Positions 1 through 5,496 of a DNA stretch of 5,496 nt are shown piece after piece; within the stretch, counting starts at the first letter, position 1; each line of letters opens with the position of its first letter. The notes below the pieces were generated by a model. It was not told the origin of the DNA. It was given only the letters and a program-made list of their open reading frames with translations, and did not search any database. The position numbers and the translations under genes were made by a program. The DNA comes from JBEHYA01 sp048498415 (GTDB taxonomy: Bacteria; Pseudomonadota; Alphaproteobacteria; UBA9219; RGZA01), in NCBI GenBank assembly GCA_048498415.1, contig JBEHYA010000107.1, positions 1 to 5,496 of the forward strand, in the 5' to 3' direction.

Positions 1-20
1 CTGATAAGTTTGGTCTCTTA

Positions 21-26
21 TATAAA
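21..26 (+). promoter_or_regulatory. Candidate -10 box (TATAAA) just upstream of the glycosyltransferase gene
   Basis: TATAAA lies in a short AT-rich patch 11 bp before the ATG at 38. With usual spacing the transcript would begin near 33-35, almost at the start codon, which would make the mRNA leaderless or nearly so. The -35 element would lie at or beyond the left edge of the window and cannot be checked. The call rests on one hexamer and its position, so it is weak. Confidence 0.3.
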
Positions 27-37
27 CCCTGTTATGT

Positions 38-1738
38 ATGTTTGTGATGTTCTCCGGTTTCCTCGCCCGCCTGCTGCCACCCGGCTATAGCCGCCTGACC
101 TTTCCCGCCTATGCGTTTCTGGCGGGCTTTGCGCTTATCGTTTTTCTGCCGGGTTTTTTCACCCTGCCGCCCATCGACCGCGACGAAGCGCATTTTGCGC
201 AGGCCTCCCGGCAGATGGTGGCGGCCCGCGATTACATGAACATCCATTTTCAGGATGAAGCGCGGCTTAAAAAACCGCCCGGCATTTACTGGCTGCAGGC
301 CGCCGTTGTGGAGACGGCGAATTTCATAAGCGGTAAAGATGTCGGCAACACGATCTGGCTCTACCGCCTGCCCTCGCTCCTGGGCGCCGTGCTGGCCGTG
401 CTGTTCACGGCGGCCATTGGCGCGCGCCTCTATACCCCGCAGGTAGGTTTCACCGCCGGGCTTTTGCTGGCCTCCATCTTTCTCCTCAGTGCGGAAGCCC
501 GCATGGCAAAAACGGATGCCATGCTGCTGGCCACCATTCTGGGCGCCGTCGGCGTAATGGCCAAAGCCTATGTGCGCGCGGGCATGGCAAGAGCGCTGAA
601 AGCCAAAGACGTCATCTTTTTCTGGCTTTCAATCGTTGCCGGTTTTCTCATCAAAGGCCCGGTTATTCTACTCGTAGTATTCGGCCTGTTGCTGGGCCTC
701 CGCCTGATGCGCCAGCCGATTGACTGGATCAAATATCTGCGGCCCGTCAGCGGCGCCATCGCCGCTGCCGCGCTGATCGCCCCGTGGTTTTATTATGTGG
801 GCCAGCAGCAGGGCGCCGAACTCATCAACCAGTCCGCCGGCAATGATTTTTTTGCCAAGCTGTGGCATGCCCAGAACTGGGGCGGCGGCGTGCCGGGGTT
901 TCATTTCATCGTGCTGTGGGGCGTGATGTGGCCCGCCAGCCTGCCGGTATTTTTAATGCTGCCGCATGTGTGGAAGTCGCGGGCGGAACCTGTCACGCGT
1001 TTTCTTTTGGCGTGGGTAATTCCCTGCTGGCTACTATTCGAAATCACCGCGACCAAGCTGGTGCATTACGTGCTGCCGCTCTACCCCGCGCTCATCATTC
1101 TGGGCGCCGCGTGGCTCAACGCCAATCACGACGACATCAATAAAAAATGGCGCATCGCGGTCTGCATTATCTGGGCGGCTGTCGGCCTTGGCCTTGCCGT
1201 GGCGGCGTTCGCGCTGCCCAGCATGGTGGAACACCGCATCGATTTCCTGCTCGCCTTCATTCTCAGTTTTTCCATTGCTGCCGCCATGGCCGCCGTATGC
1301 GTTCTCATCAACCCCGAGCACCCTACACAAATTGCCGTGGCGCCCCTTGCAATCGCCGGCGCGCTGTTTACCGCCGCGATGTTTGGCGTAAGCCTGCCCG
1401 GCACGCACAGCGTTTTCCTCAGCCCCCAAATCGCTGCCGCGATTCCTGAAATCAAGGGCTGCACCAAAACCAACCTGATTGCGGCGGGCTACCGCGAGCC
1501 CAGCCTGATTTTTCTCACGGGTAAAGACACGCGCTATGTCGCCTCGGGCGAAGCGGTCGCCGATGCCATCCGCAAAGAGAAATGCACGGCGGGTCTGGTG
1601 GATAAAGAAGCGCTAACGGGTTTCCAGAAAACCGCGCGGCGCATGGGCGTGCATGCCAAGGAAACCGCGCTTATCACCGGCTTCAATTACGGCGACGGCC
1701 ACCCGGCCGAGCTCCACATCTTCGTTAAGCGAAGGTAA
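38..1738 (+). CDS. ArnT-like (GT-C, PMT superfamily) polyprenyl-phosphate-dependent glycosyltransferase, integral membrane protein
   Basis: This 566-residue protein should transfer a sugar from a polyprenyl-phosphate donor to an envelope acceptor at the periplasmic face of the inner membrane. Roughly twelve hydrophobic segments are visible, beginning at residues 22-40 and continuing to about 450. Family signatures are the acidic IDRDEAHFA motif in the first periplasmic loop (residues 46-54), KKPPGIYWLQ (78-87), a second acidic site in RMAKTD (D160), and KLVHYVLPLYPAL (340-351). In ArnT the first-loop and D160-like acidic residues line the active site. The tail (about 455-566) is a soluble periplasmic domain with GYREPSLIFL (484-493) and two cysteines (C474, C516) that could form a disulfide. 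Length is normal for the family. An in-frame stop at 23-25 limits the start to 38, or to ATG 47; neither has a clear Shine-Dalgarno. Donor and acceptor cannot be read from sequence, and no arn-operon neighbours are seen, so ArnT itself is not claimed. Confidence 0.93.
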   Translation: MFVMFSGFLARLLPPGYSRLTFPAYAFLAGFALIVFLPGFFTLPPIDRDEAHFAQASRQMVAARDYMNIHFQDEARLKKPPGIYWLQAAVVETANFISGKDVGNTIWLYRLPSLLGAVLAVLFTAAIGARLYTPQVGFTAGLLLASIFLLSAEARMAKTDAMLLATILGAVGVMAKAYVRAGMARALKAKDVIFFWLSIVAGFLIKGPVILLVVFGLLLGLRLMRQPIDWIKYLRPVSGAIAAAALIAPWFYYVGQQQGAELINQSAGNDFFAKLWHAQNWGGGVPGFHFIVLWGVMWPASLPVFLMLPHVWKSRAEPVTRFLLAWVIPCWLLFEITATKLVHYVLPLYPALIILGAAWLNANHDDINKKWRIAVCIIWAAVGLGLAVAAFALPSMVEHRIDFLLAFILSFSIAAAMAAVCVLINPEHPTQIAVAPLAIAGALFTAAMFGVSLPGTHSVFLSPQIAAAIPEIKGCTKTNLIAAGYREPSLIFLTGKDTRYVASGEAVADAIRKEKCTAGLVDKEALTGFQKTARRMGVHAKETALITGFNYGDGHPAELHIFVKRR

Positions 1739-1743
1739 ACCAA

Positions 1744-1759
1744 GCCTGCTTTCGCAGGC
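1744..1759. repeat. Perfect hairpin (6-bp stem, TTTC loop) after the glycosyltransferase gene, REP-like
   Basis: GCCTGC (1744-1749) and GCAGGC (1754-1759) form a perfect GC-rich stem around a four-base loop, starting 6 bp after the stop codon. It could help end transcription or protect the mRNA 3' end. No T-run follows (the next bases are GATATAATG), so it is not a canonical intrinsic terminator. Its CCTGC-TTTC-GCAGG core resembles dispersed palindromes common in proteobacterial intergenic regions; this is recognition from memory and not a search result. Confidence 0.5.
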
Positions 1760-1761
1760 GA

Positions 1762-1767
1762 TATAAT
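1762..1767 (+). promoter_or_regulatory. Candidate -10 box (TATAAT) for the beta-oxidation operon
   Basis: An exact TATAAT consensus sits in the gap before the thiolase gene. The bases 16-18 bp upstream (around 1738-1745, ACCAAG and shifts of it) do not resemble TTGACA, and they overlap the hairpin at 1744-1759. Initiation here would give a leader of roughly 120 nt. A weaker alternative is TAATCT at 1851-1856, with TCATTT 17 bp upstream (1828-1833), which lies in the most AT-rich part of the gap and would give a leader of about 35 nt. Neither is convincing alone, but the operon probably has its own promoter in this gap. Confidence 0.25.
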
Positions 1768-1857
1768 GCCGATTCCCAACTATCGCGGGACTGTTCGCAG
1801 GTGCGTAACGGCCCTAGCTTTTCTTCATCATTTAGTTATCAAGAAAACGCTAATCTC

Positions 1858-1877
1858 TAGGCCTCACTCAAGGCCTA
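1858..1877 (+). promoter_or_regulatory. Leader hairpin (7-bp stem, 6-nt loop) upstream of the thiolase gene
   Basis: Two copies of AGGCCT (1859-1864 and 1871-1876) are separated by CACTCA. AGGCCT is its own reverse complement, so the copies pair perfectly, and flanking T1858 and A1877 extend the stem to 7 bp. The structure ends 8 nt before the AGGA ribosome binding site. It could affect translation or mRNA stability, or be a chance direct repeat. No regulator or ligand is implied. Confidence 0.4.
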
Positions 1878-1878
1878 C

Positions 1879-1891
1879 GTTCCGCAGGAAT
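1879..1891 (+). promoter_or_regulatory. Ribosome binding site of the thiolase gene inside a small inverted repeat
   Basis: AGGA at 1886-1889 is the Shine-Dalgarno, 6 nt before ATG 1896, and it fixes that start. It lies within TTCC (1880-1883), GCA, GGAA (1887-1890), extended by a G-T pair (1879/1891). The 3' arm of this small hairpin therefore contains most of the ribosome binding site. The stem is short and its loop tight, so stability is doubtful, but it directly follows the hairpin at 1858-1877. Confidence 0.5.
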
Positions 1892-1895
1892 CCAA

Positions 1896-3032
1896 ATGAA
1901 AAAAATCGTGATCGCCGGTTACGCCCGCTCGCCCTTCGCGCTCGCCAATAAGGGTGCGCTGGTGGATTTCCGCGCGGATGATATCGCCGCGCAAGTCGTG
2001 CTTGGTCTCCTGCGCAAAACCGGCCTGCCGCCGGAAAAGATCGAAGACCTGATCATGGGCTGCGCGTTCCCCGAAGGCGAGCAGGGTTTAAACATCGCAC
2101 GCCTTGTGGTGCTTCTCGCCGGCCTTCCTATTTCCATCGCCGGCCAGACGATCAACCGTTTCTGCGGCTCGTCCATGCAATCCATCCACGCCGCCGCCGG
2201 CGCCATTCAGATGAATGCGGGCGATGCGTTTATTGCGATGGGCGTTGAAAGCATGAGCCGCGTCCCGATGAGCGGCTTTAATCCCTTGCCAAACCCGGAT
2301 TTGGCGGCCCGCATGCGCGGCGCCTATATGGGCATGGGCGAGACGGCGGAAAACGTGGCCAAACAATACAAAATCACCCGCAAGGAACAGGAAGAATTCG
2401 CGCTGCGCTCGCAGAAAAAAGCCTATGACGCGCAGGGCCGTGGGCGTCTCACGGAAGAAATCATTCCCGTGACCTATGATGGCAAAACCGTTTCCATCGA
2501 TAGCTGCCTGCGCCCGGAAACCACGCTGGAAAAAATGGCGGAACTGAAACCCGCCTTTGATACGCAGGGCAGCGTCACCGCCGCTACCTCCTCGCCGCTC
2601 ACCGATGGTGCGGCGGCCACGATTGTATGCTCCGAAGAATTCGCCCGCGCGCATGGGCTGAAACCCCTTGCCGCCATTCGCTCCTTTGCCGTTGCCGGCT
2701 GCGCGCCCGAAGTGATGGGCCTTGGCCCCGTGGGCGCGACGCGCAAGGCGCTGGCCCGCGCCGGCCTCACGGTGGCCGACCTTGATGTGATTGAACTCAA
2801 CGAAGCTTTCGCGTCCCAATCGATTGCCTGCATCCGCGACCTTGGACTGGATGAAGCGAAAATCAACATCGATGGCGGCGCGATTGCAATTGGCCACCCG
2901 CTGGGCGCCACCGGCGCGCGCATCACCGCCAAAGCCGCGCAGATTATGCAGCGCGAAGGCAAACGTTTAGCGCTCGCCACCCAATGTATCGGCGGCGGAC
3001 AAGGCATCGCCACCATTCTGGAAGCCATCTAA
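1896..3032 (+). CDS. fadA: Thiolase (acetyl-CoA C-acyltransferase, 3-ketoacyl-CoA thiolase)
   Basis: This 378-residue cytoplasmic enzyme should cleave 3-ketoacyl-CoA with CoA to give acetyl-CoA and a shortened acyl-CoA, the last step of beta-oxidation. The complete thiolase signature set is present: nucleophile C90 in NRFCGSSMQS, GSVTAATSSPLTDGAAA (225-241), NEAFA (302-306), H334 in GGAIAIGHPLGATGAR, and the second catalytic cysteine C364 in CIGGGQGIA. Both the N-terminal half (to about 245) and the C-terminal half (about 255-378) of the fold are intact. Length is slightly below the usual 385-400 residues, with no missing core motif. The start has a good Shine-Dalgarno. It lies 12 bp upstream of the dehydrogenase/hydratase gene, which makes a degradative FadA role much more likely than biosynthetic acetoacetyl-CoA thiolase. 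Chain-length preference cannot be told from sequence. Confidence 0.95.
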   Translation: MKKIVIAGYARSPFALANKGALVDFRADDIAAQVVLGLLRKTGLPPEKIEDLIMGCAFPEGEQGLNIARLVVLLAGLPISIAGQTINRFCGSSMQSIHAAAGAIQMNAGDAFIAMGVESMSRVPMSGFNPLPNPDLAARMRGAYMGMGETAENVAKQYKITRKEQEEFALRSQKKAYDAQGRGRLTEEIIPVTYDGKTVSIDSCLRPETTLEKMAELKPAFDTQGSVTAATSSPLTDGAAATIVCSEEFARAHGLKPLAAIRSFAVAGCAPEVMGLGPVGATRKALARAGLTVADLDVIELNEAFASQSIACIRDLGLDEAKINIDGGAIAIGHPLGATGARITAKAAQIMQREGKRLALATQCIGGGQGIATILEAI

Positions 3033-3035
3033 GGA
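3031..3035 (+). promoter_or_regulatory. Ribosome binding site of the fused dehydrogenase/hydratase gene, overlapping the thiolase stop
   Basis: AAGGA begins inside the thiolase stop codon TAA (3030-3032) and lies 9 nt before ATG 3045. This arrangement supports the start choice, cotranscription, and probable translational coupling of the two genes. Confidence 0.75.
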
Positions 3036-3044
3036 AATAGCCTC

Positions 3045-5384
3045 ATGGAAAAGATTGAAACCGTTGCCGTTATCGGCTCAGGCGTCATGGGCAGCCAGAT
3101 CGCCGCGCATCTGGCGAATGCCGGCTTTGCTGTCATGCTGCTCGATATCGTTCCCGATGGCGCGGCTGACCGCAATGTGCTTGCCAAAGGCGCCCTCGAT
3201 AAACTGAAAGCCATGGATCCCGCGCCGTTCATGCACAAGGATTTCGTGAAGCGTGTAACGCCCGGCAATCTCAGCGATGATTTGCAGCGCCTCGGCTCCG
3301 CCGACTGGATCATCGAAGCCATCGTCGAAAACCCCGCGATCAAGAGCGAGCTGTATAAGAAAATTGATAGCGTCCGCAAAGCGGGTTCCATCGTTTCTTC
3401 CAACACCTCCACCATTCCGCTGGCCGTTCTTACCAAAGACCAGACGCCACAATTTGCACGCGATTTTCTGATCACGCACTTCTTCAACCCGCCGCGCTAC
3501 ATGCGTTTGCTGGAACTGGTGGTGAGCCCTAATACCGATCCCAAACATGTCGCCACCATCCGCCAGGTCTGCGATGTGCGTCTGGGTAAAGGCGTGGTGC
3601 CCTGCAAGGATACGCCGGGCTTTATCGCCAACCGCATCGGCACCTACTGGATGGAACGCGCGGTGTATGCCGCGATGGATCTGGGTTTAACAGTGGAAGA
3701 AGCGGATGCCGTGCTGGGCAAGCCGTTCGGCATGCCAAAAACCGGCGTGTTTGGCCTGATCGATCTGGTGGGCCTCGACCTGATGCCCTTAATCGCTAAA
3801 AGCTTCCTCGCCACCCTGCCGGAAACCGATGCGTATCGCAGCCTGCACCGCGAGCCCGAACTGTTCAAACGCATGATTGCGGAAGGCTACACCGGCCGCA
3901 AAGGCAAGGGCGGCTTCTACCGCATCAACCGCGAAGGCGGCGGCAAGGTGAAAGAAGCCATTGATCTCTCCAATGGCACCTATCGCAAAGCAGCCAGTAT
4001 CAAGCTGCCCATTCTGGAAGGCGCGAACAAGAACCTGCGCGCCCTCTGTGAAGGCAAAGACAAGATTTCGCAATTTGCATGGGTGTGCCTGCGCGATGGT
4101 CTCACTTACGCTGCTTCCTTGGTGCCGCAGATTGCCGATACGGTTGTCGCCGTCGATGAAGCGATGCGCTTTGGCTATAACTGGGGCGAAGGGCCGTTTG
4201 AACTGCTCGACAAACTGGGCGTCGACTGGTTCGTCACCCGCCTGAAAACCGAAGGCCGCAGCGTGCCGCCGCTATTAGAAAAAGCATTCGGCAAGAGCTT
4301 CTATAAAACAATCGATGGCCGCCTGAATTACCTGACGCTGGAGGGTAATTACGCGCCCGTGCCGCGCGCGGAAGGCGTGCTGCTGCTATCCGATATCAAA
4401 CGCGCCGTGCAAACCCCCGTTTACAAAACCGGCTCCGCGAGTTTGTGGGATGCGGGCGATGGCGTGCTTGTGTGTGAATACCACACCAAGATGAATGCCA
4501 TCGACCCGGATATTTTCAAAACGCTCAATCAGGCGTGCGAAATTATTCCCGCCAGCAACGGTAAATACAAAGCCCTCGTCATCCACAACGAGAGCAGCAA
4601 TTTCTCGGTCGGCGCCAATCTGGGCCTTGCCCTGTTTGCCATCAACGTCGCCAGCTGGGAAACCATTGAGGCGCTGGTGAGCGAAGGCCAGAAAACCTAT
4701 GCGCGTCTGCGTCATGCGCCGTTCCCGGTTGTCACCGCTGTGCAGGGCATGGCCCTTGGCGGCGGCTGCGAAATCCATCTGCATGCCGATGCGACTGTGG
4801 CGCATGCCGAAACGTACACGGGTCTCGTGGAGACCGGCGTTGGCGTGATCCCCGGCTGGGGCGGCTGCGCCATGCTGCTGGGCCGCGCCTTCAGCCACCC
4901 CAAACAACGCAAGGGGCCGATGCCGGCACTCATGCAGGTGTTTGAACAGATCGCGATGGCCAAGGTTTCCAAATCCGCGTTTGAAGCGCGCGATATGCTT
5001 ATTCTTATTGATGACCGCAGCGGAATCGTCTTCAACATCAGCCGTTTGCTGGCGGAAGCGAAGCAGGTCGCGCTGTATCTCGCCAAAGATTACAAGGCGC
5101 CGGAGCCCTATACCTACCGCCTGCCGGGCCGTGCGGGTAAAGCAGCATTAGGCCTTGCGGTCGCCGCGCTCAAATCCACCGGCAAAGTCACGCCGCATGA
5201 TGAAGTGGTGGTGGATGCGCTAGCCGATGTGCTCACCGGCGGCAAAACCAACCCTGTGCGCCAGCTTACAGAAGCCGACCTGTATAAGCTTGAATTCGAT
5301 GCCTTCATGCGCCTCATCCGCACGCCGGGCTCGCTCGCGCGTATCGAGACCATGCTGGTCACCGGCAAACCGCTGAGGAATTAA
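3045..5384 (+). CDS. fadN: FadN-type bifunctional 3-hydroxyacyl-CoA dehydrogenase / enoyl-CoA hydratase
   Basis: This 779-residue cytoplasmic enzyme should hydrate trans-2-enoyl-CoA to L-3-hydroxyacyl-CoA and oxidise that with NAD to 3-ketoacyl-CoA, the substrate of the thiolase encoded just upstream. The NAD-binding Rossmann domain is N-terminal, with GSGVMG (11-16). Dehydrogenase catalytic positions S122, H145 (HFFNPP), E157 and N196 (GFIANR) are all present. Two helical 3HCDH C-terminal units follow (about 190-293 and 345-425). The crotonase domain spans about 465-690, with oxyanion-hole segments NFSVGANL (519-526) and GMALGGGCE (568-576). Both hydratase glutamates appear present (E576, and E596 in VETGVGVIPGWGG). 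The C-terminal MLVTGKPLRN is a family hallmark. Domain order and length match Bacillus FadN (YusL) and are opposite to E. coli FadB/FadJ. No frameshift or missing catalytic residue is seen. The symbol is by architecture, not demonstrated orthology. Confidence 0.95.
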   Translation: MEKIETVAVIGSGVMGSQIAAHLANAGFAVMLLDIVPDGAADRNVLAKGALDKLKAMDPAPFMHKDFVKRVTPGNLSDDLQRLGSADWIIEAIVENPAIKSELYKKIDSVRKAGSIVSSNTSTIPLAVLTKDQTPQFARDFLITHFFNPPRYMRLLELVVSPNTDPKHVATIRQVCDVRLGKGVVPCKDTPGFIANRIGTYWMERAVYAAMDLGLTVEEADAVLGKPFGMPKTGVFGLIDLVGLDLMPLIAKSFLATLPETDAYRSLHREPELFKRMIAEGYTGRKGKGGFYRINREGGGKVKEAIDLSNGTYRKAASIKLPILEGANKNLRALCEGKDKISQFAWVCLRDGLTYAASLVPQIADTVVAVDEAMRFGYNWGEGPFELLDKLGVDWFVTRLKTEGRSVPPLLEKAFGKSFYKTIDGRLNYLTLEGNYAPVPRAEGVLLLSDIKRAVQTPVYKTGSASLWDAGDGVLVCEYHTKMNAIDPDIFKTLNQACEIIPASNGKYKALVIHNESSNFSVGANLGLALFAINVASWETIEALVSEGQKTYARLRHAPFPVVTAVQGMALGGGCEIHLHADATVAHAETYTGLVETGVGVIPGWGGCAMLLGRAFSHPKQRKGPMPALMQVFEQIAMAKVSKSAFEARDMLILIDDRSGIVFNISRLLAEAKQVALYLAKDYKAPEPYTYRLPGRAGKAALGLAVAALKSTGKVTPHDEVVVDALADVLTGGKTNPVRQLTEADLYKLEFDAFMRLIRTPGSLARIETMLVTGKPLRN

Positions 5385-5412
5385 TGTACGTTTTACTTTG
5401 TGACACAACCTA

Positions 5413-5496
5413 TCAGGCATCCCCGCGCAGGCGGGGATCCAGTTTGTCGAGTTCCGCCCGCGCAATCCCCTGGCAATGCTCATACAACGCCTTCAC
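5413..5496 (-). CDS. C-terminal fragment of a convergent gene, product not recognised
   Basis: Reading the minus strand from the right edge gives 27 open codons and then TGA (complement of 5413-5415). The fragment includes YEHCQGIARAELDKL and ends in DPRLRGDA. LDPRxRGD tails are a familiar C-terminus in proteobacterial proteins whose 3' end runs into a palindromic repeat, as happens here. By my count about 20 of 27 codons end in G or C, in keeping with the neighbouring genes. The fragment would end 28 bp after the stop of the plus-strand gene, giving a tail-to-tail arrangement. The rest of the gene lies outside the window. A competing plus-strand reading of the same bases exists (ATG 5384, open to the edge) but looks less gene-like. 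Confidence 0.5.
   Translation of the reverse strand: MKALYEHCQGIARAELDKLDPRLRGDA
5419..5438. repeat. Perfect palindromic repeat (8-bp stem, 4-nt loop), REP-like, between convergent genes
   Basis: ATCCCCGC (5419-5426) and GCGGGGAT (5431-5438) pair perfectly around GCAG. The flanking CAGG and CCAG make it resemble the dispersed palindromes found in many copies between proteobacterial genes; that family assignment is from memory. Its place between two gene ends would suit a bidirectional 3'-end stabiliser or a factor-assisted terminator. No T-run follows on either strand, so it is not a canonical intrinsic terminator. It lies within the last codons of the apparent minus-strand gene. Confidence 0.65.

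Noticed and set aside
1832..1853. TTAG-N14-CTAA as an operator for a fatty-acid regulator
   Set aside because: Only four bases per arm pair cleanly, it matches no operator I can name, and such a short pair is expected by chance in an AT-rich patch.
1739..1895. tRNA or small RNA gene in the gap
   Set aside because: No cloverleaf, no T-arm consensus and no hairpin followed by a T-run was found. The structures present are short and separate.
1766..1951. 61-codon plus-strand ORF in the gap, overlapping the thiolase start out of frame
   Set aside because: No Shine-Dalgarno at 1766, its start lies inside the TATAAT box, the translation is basic and low in family-like features, and its last third is a shadow of the thiolase gene.
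2088..2897. 269-codon minus-strand ORF opposite the thiolase gene
   Set aside because: It lies wholly antisense to a gene with complete catalytic motifs. Its composition (rich in Arg, Gly, Ala, His, Phe) is what an antisense frame of GC-rich coding DNA gives.
5398..5408. 11-bp palindrome TTGTG-A-CACAA after the fadN gene
   Set aside because: A one-base loop cannot form a hairpin. As an operator it would sit between two gene ends, where there is no promoter to control.
5220..5483. 87-codon minus-strand ORF containing WIPACAGMP
   Set aside because: That string is the usual off-frame translation of the palindromic repeat, and the rest is antisense to the end of the fused dehydrogenase/hydratase gene.

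Overview
The window is about 5.5 kb of GC-rich, densely coding bacterial DNA. It holds three complete plus-strand genes and, at the right edge, what looks like the last codons of a convergent minus-strand gene. GC-rich third positions, the Gram-negative type of lipid-linked glycosyltransferase and a repeat-derived Leu-Asp-Pro-Arg-x-Arg-Gly-Asp C-terminus suggest a proteobacterium, probably an alphaproteobacterium. This is an inference from style, not a phylogenetic result.

Layout. Positions 38-1738 encode a polytopic inner-membrane glycosyltransferase of the ArnT/PMT superfamily, which transfers a sugar from a polyprenyl-phosphate donor on the periplasmic side. A 157-bp gap (1739-1895) follows. 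It holds a perfect GCCTGC/GCAGGC hairpin, a TATAAT box without a good -35, and two small hairpins just before the next gene, the second of which contains that gene's ribosome binding site. Positions 1896-3032 encode a thiolase. After only 12 bp, 3045-5384 encodes a 779-residue fusion with 3-hydroxyacyl-CoA dehydrogenase first and enoyl-CoA hydratase second, the domain order of Bacillus FadN and the reverse of E. coli FadB. The last 112 bp hold a perfect palindromic repeat overlapping the apparent C-terminus of the convergent gene.

How the genes work together. The thiolase and the fusion protein form a two-gene beta-oxidation operon that supplies hydration, NAD-dependent oxidation and thiolytic cleavage of acyl-CoA. 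The first step, acyl-CoA dehydrogenase, is not in this window. The glycosyltransferase belongs to envelope modification and has no evident functional link to the operon.

I did not find a new system here. The window is essentially ordinary housekeeping DNA. The points worth a second look are in the small non-coding stretches: REP-like palindromes in both gaps, a possible structured leader before the thiolase gene, a possible leaderless start for the glycosyltransferase, and a repeat that appears to supply a protein C-terminus.
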